From positions 1 through 8,400 of the forward strand of contig JAFUDL010000540.1 in the NCBI GenBank assembly GCA_017459225.1: a stretch of 8,400 nucleotides of DNA, written 5' to 3'. The notes beneath the pieces were generated by a model that saw nothing but the letters and a program-made list of their open reading frames with translations, made no database searches and was not told where the DNA came from. This document shows, in pieces, positions 1 through 6,414 of this stretch (its first letter is position 1; the number at the start of each line of letters is the position of its first letter). Source of the stretch: Kiritimatiellia bacterium. Lineage in GTDB: Bacteria > Verrucomicrobiota > Kiritimatiellia > RFP12 > UBA1067. A program made the translations under genes and the position numbers.

Positions 1-1628
1 AAGAGACGCATCTTCTTCACGGTGCCTCGCGGCACGCCGGCGAGGCCGGGACCGTTGTAGATGTCGGCGATGTGCACGCTGCACGTCTTCATGCCCTTCA
101 CGGAGCGGTCGGGGATCACTGGCGGACGCTTACGCGGGGCGAACGGCATGGCCTCCACGTAGAGGCCGTCCTCCGCCTCGGCGATTAGCGTGATGTTGTC
201 GAAGACGTCCACGAGGTAGATGCCCATCAGCGAGTCGGGCGCGTTCTTGACGGTGGCGAGCGAGTACTTGGCGTCAAGCGGCCAGGGATGCGAGAAGTAC
301 GGCTTGCCGCGCGCGAACTGGTTCATCGTGTATGGATCGGCCATGTCGCCTTCCACCGTCTTGCCCCAGCCGGGGAACTCGTGCACGAGGCCGGTCTTCT
401 CCTTGGGGAACACCTTGGCGGGGATGCGAAGCGTGTGGCGGGCGGGACCCCAGTCGCGGTCCGGCGGGTCGTACCTGAATGGATACGCGCGGGCAAGGGT
501 GGGATCAACCTGAAAGAAGCGGCCAACCTCGGCGCGGTCGTGATGGCCGCCGCCGATCATGGTGATGAGGTGAGGATCGCCAGGCACTGTGCGGGCGCAG
601 TAGAAGAACGAGGGGATGAAGGAGTTGGAACCCCACACTGAGAGCTGGCCGATGCCGTCCGGATTGCACGTCATCAGAACGCGGCTCCAGTAGTGAGGCT
701 GGTCGGAATATTCCCAGCGCGTGTAGAGGATGCGTCCGTCGTGCGTGATATTGGGGGTGTAGTCGCTGTCCTGCTCGTATGTGAGCTGGCGGATCTCGCC
801 CGTCTTGCGGTCCTTGCGGTACAGGACAGCCATCGGCATGTTGCCGTCTTCGCAGGGAAGGAACTGGTAGGCGGCCGTGCCGAGCATCACGAACTGGTCG
901 CGGTTCGGGAGGTAGCAGGCGTCCCACCACTGGATGTCCTTGTGCTCCTCGGGCGAGACGAGCTCGGCCTTCTGGTACGGCATCTCGGAGGAGAGCTTCG
1001 AGAAGTCGGTCTTGATCTCAAAGATGCCGAAGAGGTTGTTGAAGCCGCGGTGGCCGGTGAAGAGAATGCGCGAGGCGTCGAAATCGAGGTCGATGTCGCG
1101 CACGATGGACGTTCTGTCCGCAGGCTTGTAGAGCGCGCGGAACGTGGGCTTGCCGCGGATGTCGCTCAGCACGCCGATCTCGTTCTCGAAGCCGGTGCGC
1201 GGGGCCACCATGTGGTTCTCGGCGTTGAGGCCAGTCATGCCGCTGCCGCGCCCGCCGAACGCGCCGCGCGGGTTGCCGATCTTGCGGTGCACGCAGAGGA
1301 TCTGGCCGAAGTCGAGAATCGGGTTCGCGAGCATCGCCTGGCGGTACGCCTCAACGCGTTCGACGGCAGCCTCCTTCGCCGCATCGTCGTCACCGTCGAG
1401 AGCGCTCTTCGTCTCGTCAAGCTTCGCGATGAGGTCCTCAACGGCGGCGTTGTACTTTGCCCAGTCGTACTTGGGATTGTTCTTGAGGTCGGCCATTGCG
1501 CGGCGAGCGGCCTCTGGCGTGAAGCGCAGCAGCTGCTCACGAGCACGGCGCACGGCGGCTGCGTCGGGCGAAGCGGCGAATACGGCCGCGGCAAGGGCGG
1601 TCAATGCGAATACAATGTTGCTCTTCAT
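1..1628 (-). CDS. HzsA-related secreted protein, C-terminus outside window
   Basis: The frame is open from an ATG at 1628 to the left edge (542 codons visible), so the C-terminus is missing. Residues 1-19 form a Sec-type signal peptide (basic start, then FALTALAAAVFA), so the protein should be exported. Residues 22-105 are charged and probably helical. From about 106 on, the sequence matches my memory of the hydrazine synthase alpha-like (HzsA middle domain) family of Planctomycetota and relatives. Supporting stretches are DIDLDFDASRILFTGHR (178-194), a propeller-like part with RQLTYEQDSDYTPN (280-293), MIGGGHHDRAEVG (357-369), GIYLVDVFDN (469-478) and PRKRPPVIP (498-506). A second His-containing motif is SHPWPLD (446-452). 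No CxxCH heme motif is visible; relatives often carry one further downstream. Most family members are not hydrazine synthases, and the substrate or role here is unknown. An AGGAG lies 14 nt before the ATG, which is long spacing, but the signal peptide supports this start. The gene has its own candidate promoter. Confidence 0.8.
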   Translation of the reverse strand, partial: MKSNIVFALTALAAAVFAASPDAAAVRRAREQLLRFTPEAARRAMADLKNNPKYDWAKYNAAVEDLIAKLDETKSALDGDDDAAKEAAVERVEAYRQAMLANPILDFGQILCVHRKIGNPRGAFGGRGSGMTGLNAENHMVAPRTGFENEIGVLSDIRGKPTFRALYKPADRTSIVRDIDLDFDASRILFTGHRGFNNLFGIFEIKTDFSKLSSEMPYQKAELVSPEEHKDIQWWDACYLPNRDQFVMLGTAAYQFLPCEDGNMPMAVLYRKDRKTGEIRQLTYEQDSDYTPNITHDGRILYTRWEYSDQPHYWSRVLMTCNPDGIGQLSVWGSNSFIPSFFYCARTVPGDPHLITMIGGGHHDRAEVGRFFQVDPTLARAYPFRYDPPDRDWGPARHTLRIPAKVFPKEKTGLVHEFPGWGKTVEGDMADPYTMNQFARGKPYFSHPWPLDAKYSLATVKNAPDSLMGIYLVDVFDNITLIAEAEDGLYVEAMPFAPRKRPPVIPDRSVKGMKTCSVHIADIYNGPGLAGVPRGTVKKMRL

Positions 1629-1676
1629 AGTGGAATTCTTGGCTCCTGATGAATATCCTATGACGGAATGGCTCAT

Positions 1677-1705
1677 ATTCTACCACAAATCGCCGCCTCG
1701 TTCAA
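1677..1705 (-). promoter_or_regulatory. Candidate sigma70 promoter for the HzsA-related gene
   Basis: Read on the minus strand, TTGAAC (1705-1700) and TAGAAT (1682-1677) are separated by exactly 17 nt. Each hexamer is close to the TTGACA/TATAAT consensus. Initiation would fall near 1670, giving a 5' leader of about 40 nt before the ATG at 1628. It lies in the 192-bp gap between two genes, where a promoter is expected. No operator was recognised, although an imperfect hairpin sits just upstream (about 1707-1743). Found by eye only. Confidence 0.5.
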
Positions 1706-1820
1706 TGCCGCCGGCACTGGCCGTCTTACGGCACTCGCGGCGGAGCGGCAGCAAATACGCAGAAGACTCCCAATAGCGAAAGCAAGAAAGATTTTGCAAC
1801 TGGTTCAATGTGAAGTTCGC

Positions 1821-2684
1821 TCAGCGCTTCTCCGTCTTGTCCAGAACCGTGACGTTATTGAAGGCACCGCCGGAATAGGTGTAGAAGTTGATGCGTATCT
1901 GCGGCGGATTGTTCACAGGGTCCTTGCGCCATCCCTGCATGTTGCCGCCAAGGGCCTTGACCACGAAGAAGACGGGAGTGTCGCATTTGGAGACCGACTT
2001 CGGCACGAGCCCGAAGCCCTCGGCGCAGTTGAGCTTGACCTTGACGGGATTCGTGAGACTCTTCGCCACACGCGACGTGCCGCCATAGTTGCCGAGGAAG
2101 AGATCGGTGCCATCCGTCGCCATCGTCTGCACGCCGTAGTGGATCTGGTAGCCGAGGTCAAGATCGACATTGCCACGGTCAAGCAGGTCTTTCGTAAGGC
2201 GTTTGACGCAGCATCCGTCGTGCTTGTCGGGTCCCCACCGGTCAACGCCCACATACACCGTGTCGCCGATGACGGCGATACCGTCGAGCGCCTCGTCGAA
2301 CCACGCCTCGCGCAAAACGTTCAGGTCTTCGTCCCACACGCGCACCAGTCCCTTCTTGCCGTCCTTGCGCAGGGCCTTGTTCCGGATCACGAACGCGCCG
2401 TATATCTTGCCGTCTGCATACGCGGAGTCGCCAAGATGATCCGGCGCCTTGACCTGACGGATCAGCTTGCCGTCCCAGCCGATCTTGAGGATGCCGTGAC
2501 TGTGCGACAGATAGATGGCCTTTTCCGAACAGCAGGCGCCCTGTATGTGGCCCGCCTCCAAGAGGCAGTCCAGTTCATGCGGAACGGTGTATATGGCCGG
2601 AATCTTGACGTCGTCCACGCCGGCGCACAACGCAGCTCCCGCGCAAAGCGCAAGCGCGAGAATGGAACATGCCTTGATTCTCAT
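1821..2684 (-). CDS. Secreted cysteine-rich protein, probable beta-propeller fold, function unknown
   Basis: This gene encodes 287 residues and I do not recognise the family. Residues 1-21 are a signal peptide (MRIKACSILALALCAGAALCA); cleavage near residue 21-22 is likely. It is not a convincing lipobox, because the residue before each Cys is Leu. The mature part has spaced beta-strand-like segments around DGK or DG turns: GILKIGWDGKLI (64-75), DSAYADGKIYGAFV (86-99), DGIAVIGDTVYVGVDRW (134-150) and MATDGTDLFLGNYGG (188-202). This resembles blades of a propeller such as NHL or YVTN types. Seven mature cysteines occur at 40, 51, 52, 158, 159, 220 and 234, including two vicinal pairs, so disulfides are likely in the periplasm. 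The start is supported by GAAGAAGG ending 10 nt before the ATG. It begins 61 bp after vorA ends, so it could be read through from the vor operon or have its own weak promoter. The frame is intact. Confidence 0.7.
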   Translation of the reverse strand: MRIKACSILALALCAGAALCAGVDDVKIPAIYTVPHELDCLLEAGHIQGACCSEKAIYLSHSHGILKIGWDGKLIRQVKAPDHLGDSAYADGKIYGAFVIRNKALRKDGKKGLVRVWDEDLNVLREAWFDEALDGIAVIGDTVYVGVDRWGPDKHDGCCVKRLTKDLLDRGNVDLDLGYQIHYGVQTMATDGTDLFLGNYGGTSRVAKSLTNPVKVKLNCAEGFGLVPKSVSKCDTPVFFVVKALGGNMQGWRKDPVNNPPQIRINFYTYSGGAFNNVTVLDKTEKR

Positions 2685-2745
2685 GGTGCGAAAGCCTTCT
2701 TCAGAATTTCGTTTTCGCTGCCGTCAACGACTCCACATCAGCGCA

Positions 2746-4182
2746 CTAAAGGCGCGATTCGGCCTCTCGCAGAAGCTCGAGGTTCTTCACGCCGAGCGCG
2801 GGCTTCTTGGCGAAGCTCGCCACAAGGGCCTTCTCGAGGTTTTCGCCTGATAGGCCTGTGCAGCCGAGCTTCTTGAGGGCGGCGAGCATCATGGTGTTCG
2901 CGGCCTTCGGAACGCCGAAGTCCTCGGCCATCTTGAGAGCGGGCCACTGCACGAGCTTCACTCCCTCTGGCGGCTGGCGCGTGATGGGCACCGTGGCGTC
3001 CACAATCACCGTGCCACCCCTCTTCACGTCGTCCACAAAGCGCTCGTAGGAGGGTTGGTTCATGCACACGAGCACGTCTGGATGCTCCACGGTTGGCGAG
3101 CCGATGGGCGTGCCGCTCACCACGACGGAGCAGGACGCCGATCCGCCGCGCTGCTCGGGACCATAGCTCGGGAACCACAGCGTGTGGCGCCTCTCGAAGC
3201 GCGCCGCCTCGGCCACCGTGAGACCAAGCGAGAGGATTCCCTGCCCGCCGTAGCCTGCGAACTTGAAGCGGCGCTCGTGCACGGAGGGATCGTTCTCGGC
3301 CGGCGGCACTGCCTCCTTCTCCGCGAAAAGCTCCGCGCAAGAGGCGACCTGCGGCACGGGGTTGACGGCGAGGGTCGTGGTTCGTGGCTCGTGGTTCGTG
3401 GTTCGTGGCTCGTGGCCCGTGGATTCAGTCGCATCGCGGAACACGCCCAGCGGGAACTCCGCCTCCATCTCGTTCTTGCAGAACTCGGCCGCCTTCAGCG
3501 GATCCAGGCGGAAGTTGGTGGGGCAGGGGGCGAGAATCTCGAGAAGCGCGTAGCCCTTGTGGGCCTGCTGGATCTCGAACATGCGCCTGATCGCCTGCTT
3601 GCACTGCATGATGCGCTTCGTGTCGGCAACCGAGACGCGGGCGATGTACACGGGCGCCTGAAGCTGGTTGAAGACTTCACACACGTGAAGAGGATGTCCG
3701 GTAAGCGCAGGGTCGCGTCCGAACGGCGTGGTGGTGGTCTTCTCGCCCTCGAGCGTGGTGGGGGCCATCTGGCCGCCCGTCATGCCGTAGAGCGAGTTGT
3801 TGATGAAGATGCAGCCGAACTTCTCGCCGCGCGAAGCGGCCTGGAAGGCGTTGTTGAAGCCGATGGCGCCGAGGTCGCCGTCGCCCTGGTAGGCGATCGT
3901 GACGGCGTCCGGACGCGCCCGGCAGACGCCCGTCGCGGCGGCAGAAGCGCGGCCATGCGCGGCGGAGATGTGCGCCGCGTCCCAGTAGTAGTACGTGAAC
4001 ACGCCGCAGCCCACGGGATCGACGAAGACCGTCCTGTCCTGGAGGCCCATCTCGGCGCAGCACTCGGCGATCAGCTTGTTCACGATCCCATGCCCGCAGC
4101 CTGCGCAATAGTGCGTCACGCGCGTATCCTTCCCGCTGCGCGGGAATTTCTGGTACATTCCTTTTTGCTCGATCATCTTCAT
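2746..4182 (-). CDS. vorA: 2-oxoacid:ferredoxin oxidoreductase, fused beta (TPP) and gamma subunits (VorA-type)
   Basis: 478 residues. With VorB and VorC it should oxidatively decarboxylate 2-oxoacids with CoA, giving acyl-CoA and reduced ferredoxin in the cytoplasm. Residues 20-250 are the TPP-binding beta subunit: YCAGCGHGIVNKL (25-37), VGCGVF (57-62), the TPP/Mg motif QGDGDLGAIGFNNAFQAA (99-116), NNSLYGMTGGQMAPTT (128-143) and APCPTNFR (218-225). Cys 26, 29, 59 and 220 fit the four ligands of the beta-subunit [4Fe-4S] cluster. Residues 305-478 are the gamma domain, with FAGYGGQGILSLG (308-320) and the PSYGPEQRGG motif (338-347). A 54-residue linker joins them and contains the heptapeptide repeat HEPRTTN (see the repeat entry). 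Fused beta-gamma VorA is, from memory, also the arrangement in Methanothermobacter VOR. The start lies 1 nt after the vorB stop (TGAgATG), with GGGGAAG inside vorB as ribosome site. Met3 is an alternative start. The substrate (branched-chain 2-oxoacid versus 2-oxoglutarate) is not settled by sequence. Confidence 0.88.
   Translation of the reverse strand: MKMIEQKGMYQKFPRSGKDTRVTHYCAGCGHGIVNKLIAECCAEMGLQDRTVFVDPVGCGVFTYYYWDAAHISAAHGRASAAATGVCRARPDAVTIAYQGDGDLGAIGFNNAFQAASRGEKFGCIFINNSLYGMTGGQMAPTTLEGEKTTTTPFGRDPALTGHPLHVCEVFNQLQAPVYIARVSVADTKRIMQCKQAIRRMFEIQQAHKGYALLEILAPCPTNFRLDPLKAAEFCKNEMEAEFPLGVFRDATESTGHEPRTTNHEPRTTTLAVNPVPQVASCAELFAEKEAVPPAENDPSVHERRFKFAGYGGQGILSLGLTVAEAARFERRHTLWFPSYGPEQRGGSASCSVVVSGTPIGSPTVEHPDVLVCMNQPSYERFVDDVKRGGTVIVDATVPITRQPPEGVKLVQWPALKMAEDFGVPKAANTMMLAALKKLGCTGLSGENLEKALVASFAKKPALGVKNLELLREAESRL
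3373..3421 (-). repeat. Seven-unit heptanucleotide tandem repeat (CACGARC) within vorA
   Basis: On the minus strand the units read CACGGGC, CACGAGC, CACGAAC, CACGAAC, CACGAGC, CACGAAC, CACGACC: seven units, 49 bp, with the outer units degenerate. Because 7 and 3 share no factor, three units (21 bp) encode one heptapeptide. The result is HEPRTTN followed by HEPRTTT at vorA residues 257-270. Every reading frame of the repeat gives the same cyclic set of codons and none is a stop. Gain or loss of one unit would shift the frame of the downstream gamma domain; only steps of three units keep it. The repeat lies exactly in the linker between the two enzyme domains, where extra residues are best tolerated. 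Confidence 0.9.
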
Positions 4183-4183
4183 C

Positions 4184-5245
4184 TCACTTCCCCAGAATCA
4201 TCTTAGCGGCCTTTACGGCGTCATCTACCGTCACCACCTGCCCGCCCATGCGGTGGATCATCATCACATTGGCGGACTCCGCGCCAAGCCCCGCCTTCGC
4301 GAGGTTGAGGCGAACGTCATCCGCGAACTGCCCGGCGTCGAGCTCGATCGTCATGATCTTGCGTCCCTTCGCTGCTGCGGCAAGCTGCTCGCGCGGGAAC
4401 GGGTTGAGGGTGATCGGGCGGAACACGCCCGCCTTCATTCCCTTGCGGCGCAGCGTCTCCACGGTGGTGCGCGCCACGCGGCTTGCAATGCCGAAGGCGA
4501 CGATCAGTAGGTCGGCGTCGTCCGCAAGGTACGTATCGGCCATCGCGTCGACCGCCATGTCATCGTACTTCCGCTGGAGATGGTCGTTGAACACCTCCTG
4601 CGCGGCGGCATCGAGGAAAATGGACTTCACCAGGTTCTGGCGAGTCTTCGCCTCTCCCTGCGCTGCCCATTCCGAGAAGTCGGGGCGCGGCAGCTCAGCT
4701 TCTGGCAGCTTCACCGTCTCCATCATCTGCCCCTGCAGACCATCGGCGAACACGATCGCGGGCGTGCGCCATTTGGCGGCCATCTGGAACGCCTTGATCG
4801 TGAAGTCGCACATCTCCTGCGCGCTCGCCGGCGCGAGCGTGAAGGTCTGGTAGTTGCCGTGCCCGCCGCCCTTCACGGCCGGAGTGTAATCGCTCTGCTC
4901 GGGATAGACGTTGCCGAGCCCAGGGCCCGCGCGGTTGATGTCCACGATCACCGCCGGCAGCTCGGCGCCGGCAAGGTAGCTGATGCCTTCCTGCATCAGG
5001 GAGAATCCCGGGCCGCTCGTCGCCGTCATGCATAGCTTGCCCGCGCCGGCGGCGCCGAACATCATGTTCACGCTCGCCGTCTCGCATTCCGCCTGCACGA
5101 AAGTGCGGCCAAGCATCGGGAACCACTTCGCCGCCCCGTGGGCGATCTCGCTCGCCGGAGTGATCGGGTAGCCGAAGTAGAGGTCGCATCCGGCGTACAG
5201 CGCGCCGATCACAACGGCCTCGTTGCTCTTCACGAATTTGGTCAT
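4184..5245 (-). CDS. vorB: 2-oxoacid:ferredoxin oxidoreductase alpha subunit (VorB-type)
   Basis: 353 residues, close to the usual length of about 350 for VorB-type alpha subunits. It forms the pyrimidine-binding and substrate half of the active site with the beta part of VorA. N-terminal domain motifs include GYPITPASEIAHGAAKW (25-41), FVQAECETASVNMMFGAA (49-66, with the acidic residues expected near TPP), TSGPGFSLMQEGISYLAGAE (76-95), RAGPGLGNVYPEQSDY (105-120) and GGGHGNYQ (126-133). The C-terminal transketolase-like domain contains LLIVAFGIASRVART and GVFRPITLNPFP. This pattern matches proteins named 3-methyl-2-oxobutanoate dehydrogenase subunit VorB, although KorA/2-oxoglutarate enzymes are close relatives. 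The start at 5245 overlaps the vorC stop in an ATGA, which implies coupled translation; an AAGGTGGTGAAGG stretch precedes it. A longer upstream reading is possible in the same frame, but it runs through vorC in a different frame and shows no family similarity. Confidence 0.9.
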   Translation of the reverse strand: MTKFVKSNEAVVIGALYAGCDLYFGYPITPASEIAHGAAKWFPMLGRTFVQAECETASVNMMFGAAGAGKLCMTATSGPGFSLMQEGISYLAGAELPAVIVDINRAGPGLGNVYPEQSDYTPAVKGGGHGNYQTFTLAPASAQEMCDFTIKAFQMAAKWRTPAIVFADGLQGQMMETVKLPEAELPRPDFSEWAAQGEAKTRQNLVKSIFLDAAAQEVFNDHLQRKYDDMAVDAMADTYLADDADLLIVAFGIASRVARTTVETLRRKGMKAGVFRPITLNPFPREQLAAAAKGRKIMTIELDAGQFADDVRLNLAKAGLGAESANVMMIHRMGGQVVTVDDAVKAAKMILGK

Positions 5246-5472
5246 GCCTTCACCACCTTGATCGCATACGGTTCCGGACAGTTGTAGAAGCACATCGCGC
5301 AGCCGATGCACCCTTCGCCAGTGTATTCCACGGGCTTGATGCCCATTCTGTTCATCGTCGCCTTCAGCGCAAGGCACTTCCTCGGGCATGCCGCCACGCA
5401 GCGCCCGCATCCCTTGCAGGAGTCTTCTTCTATTTCGGGGTGGGTGACCACTCCGTTTCCTTCTTCTGTCAT
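5242..5472 (-). CDS. vorC: 2-oxoacid:ferredoxin oxidoreductase ferredoxin-type subunit (VorC/delta)
   Basis: 76 residues carrying two [4Fe-4S] motifs of the 8Fe ferredoxin type: CKGCGRCVAACP (Cys 19, 22, 25, 29) and CIGCAMCFYNCP (Cys 55, 58, 61, 65). In this enzyme family the subunit relays electrons from the TPP site to an external ferredoxin. Position directly before vorB and vorA, with a 4-bp overlap into vorB, supports this role over a free ferredoxin. I chose the ATG at 5472 because a GAGG lies 6 nt before it and a promoter with a good -10 box lies just upstream. An in-frame ATG at 5529 would add 19 residues (containing an extra Cys), but it falls inside that promoter and has no family support. 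The first about 12 residues of the chosen protein are acidic and polar, as is common for this subunit. Confidence 0.9.
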   Translation of the reverse strand: MTEEGNGVVTHPEIEEDSCKGCGRCVAACPRKCLALKATMNRMGIKPVEYTGEGCIGCAMCFYNCPEPYAIKVVKA

Positions 5473-5478
5473 TTTATA

Positions 5479-5482
5479 CCTC
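5479..5482 (-). promoter_or_regulatory. Ribosome binding site deciding the vorC start
   Basis: On the minus strand GAGG is followed by TATAAA (6 nt) and then the ATG at 5472. Its last base in the upstream direction touches a short inverted repeat, CGCAA-TTTTT-TTGCG (5496-5482), so the site sits at the foot of a possible weak hairpin. This supports the shorter 76-residue VorC. Confidence 0.6.
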
Positions 5483-5500
5483 GCAAAAAAATTGCGCATT

Positions 5501-5529
5501 AGTATATCACGGTTCACGCAAAAGCGCAA
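5501..5529 (-). promoter_or_regulatory. Candidate promoter of the vorCBA operon (extended -10)
   Basis: On the minus strand the -10 box TATACT (5506-5501) is preceded by TGA, giving an extended -10 TGnTATACT. A weak -35 TTGCGC (5529-5524) lies 17 nt upstream. Transcription would begin near 5494, leaving a leader of about 22 nt before the vorC ATG. The -35 lies only 7 bp from the stop codon of the upstream peroxidase-like gene. The strong -10 with extension makes this plausible despite the poor -35. Found by eye. Confidence 0.5.
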
Positions 5530-5537
5530 CTCGCGCT
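5520..5537 (-). terminator. Possible weak intrinsic terminator at the end of the redox operon
   Basis: On the minus strand AGCGC-gagtt-GCGCT forms a 5-bp GC-rich stem with a 5-nt loop, followed directly by TTTT. The stem begins within the stop codon of the peroxidase-like gene. The stem and U-tract are both short, so termination would be partial at best, and the element overlaps the -35 region of the vor promoter. It might alternatively have no function. Confidence 0.25.
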
Positions 5538-6414
5538 AGAGGGACCTGAGGAAGGCCACGAACGCGGCTCGCTCGGCCTCCTCCAGCTCGCCTGCGGGCA
5601 TGTTCATAAGCACCGCTCCAAGATCCGAGTATTTCCCCGAAAGATACACCTTGCGCATGCCAAGCCCTCTCAGCGCGCTCACCTTCCGCCCTTCGTGCAC
5701 CTTGGTGCCGCCAAGGCCGGGACCGTCGTGGCACTTCAGGCATCTGCGACTCTTGAAGAGCTCCATTCCCACTAGCTCCTGGGCGCCCAGGGCGCCCGGC
5801 TCGCCGCCCTGATGACGGTCGAAAGGACGCCCTGCCGAAAGAAGCGTGCGGGAGAACTGCGCAATTGCGTCCACCATGTTGGACGCGCACGGCGGTTCGG
5901 AATACGCCAGCTTGAAGCGCGCCGCCATTGCCTCATCAGCCGCCAAGCGCGCCGCCACTTCGCCCAGCGTGCCGCCACCTGCGAAGTCCCCGTTCTCGAT
6001 CATCAGCGCCACAGCGTCGACGATGTTCGTGAGCGAACCATCGCCAAGAAAGCGCGTTGCGAGCGCCGCGTTGACGAGAGGGCGCGTAAGCCGCCCGGCG
6101 TGCATCTTTCCGTCCGTGCCGCCCATGTTCAGCCAATGGCACGAGGCGCAAGTTCGGCGCGAAGCCCTTGCGAGCCGCTTGTCGGTGAAAAGATCCGCCC
6201 CTATGCGCGCCGCCGCCGCGTTGTGCGGCAGAATGGCGGGCAGCGGAACGAAGTCGCTCGTGCCATCGCCTGGCAGACCAAGCCGCACCAGCTCGGCACG
6301 CCGCTCGGCCACCTTTGCACGCCGCGCGTTCCAGTTGTGCACCGCAACGACGCCCCAGACGGCTAACGCGGCCACAAGAGCCGTCAGCGCATACCGCAAC
6401 ATGCGCCCCTTCAT
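5536..6414 (-). CDS. Membrane-anchored di-heme cytochrome c peroxidase-like (CcpA/MauG family) protein
   Basis: 292 residues. An uncleaved signal anchor (about residues 6-25, LRYALTALVAALAVWGVVAV) would hold the protein in the inner membrane with its heme domain in the periplasm. Two c-type heme sites are present: CASCH (89-93) and CLKCH (225-229). Family landmarks include LFTDKRLARASRRTCASCHW (75-94), TRPLVNAALATRFLGDGSLT (110-129), IAQFSRTLLSAGRPFDRHQGG (184-204) and LFKSRRCLKCHDGP (219-232). Classical members reduce H2O2 to water; MauG members instead oxidise a protein. The part after the second heme is unusually short: the common segment with a PSLRN-like start and (F/Y)MHDG is reduced to VSALRGLGMRKVYLSGKYSDL (residues 245-265), lacking the usual Met-His. 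The start at 6414 overlaps the stop of the polyferredoxin gene (ATGA) and has a perfect AAGGAGG 8 nt upstream. A longer in-frame reading from 6570 is out-of-frame read of that gene and was rejected. Confidence 0.83.
   Translation of the reverse strand: MKGRMLRYALTALVAALAVWGVVAVHNWNARRAKVAERRAELVRLGLPGDGTSDFVPLPAILPHNAAAARIGADLFTDKRLARASRRTCASCHWLNMGGTDGKMHAGRLTRPLVNAALATRFLGDGSLTNIVDAVALMIENGDFAGGGTLGEVAARLAADEAMAARFKLAYSEPPCASNMVDAIAQFSRTLLSAGRPFDRHQGGEPGALGAQELVGMELFKSRRCLKCHDGPGLGGTKVHEGRKVSALRGLGMRKVYLSGKYSDLGAVLMNMPAGELEEAERAAFVAFLRSL

Noticed and set aside
1..1628. Hydrazine synthesis (anammox) as a pathway
   Set aside because: Only similarity to one HzsA domain is present, with no HzsB/C or hydrazine dehydrogenase genes here. 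Such proteins are common in organisms without anammox.
693..1649. 318-residue open frame on the plus strand
   Set aside because: It lies antisense to the HzsA-related gene, which has a signal peptide and family motifs. The plus-strand product is a Val/Ala/Glu/Arg-rich mirror of GC-rich codons without recognisable domains.
1707..1743. Imperfect nested hairpin (inner GCCGT-CTT-ACGGC) taken as a terminator or operator
   Set aside because: No U-tract follows on either strand and the outer stem is interrupted. It lies upstream of the promoter but nothing shows a function.
1668..2876. 402-residue open frame on the plus strand
   Set aside because: It spans the secreted protein gene, an intergenic gap and the end of vorA in antisense and has no recognisable motif. 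It is explained by high GC at third codon positions.
3373..3421. Short repeats considered as CRISPR or iterons
   Set aside because: Units are contiguous 7-mers without spacers and lie inside a coding frame, so neither a CRISPR array nor a replication origin fits.
3055..4206. 383-residue open frame on the plus strand opposite vorA
   Set aside because: vorA has all catalytic motifs of its family. The antisense frame has no family features, and part of it is the repeat read as RGSWLV.
5246..5410. N-terminal extension of VorB from an upstream ATG
   Set aside because: The extension is vorC read in another frame. The ATGA overlap at 5245 gives a normal VorB N-terminus.
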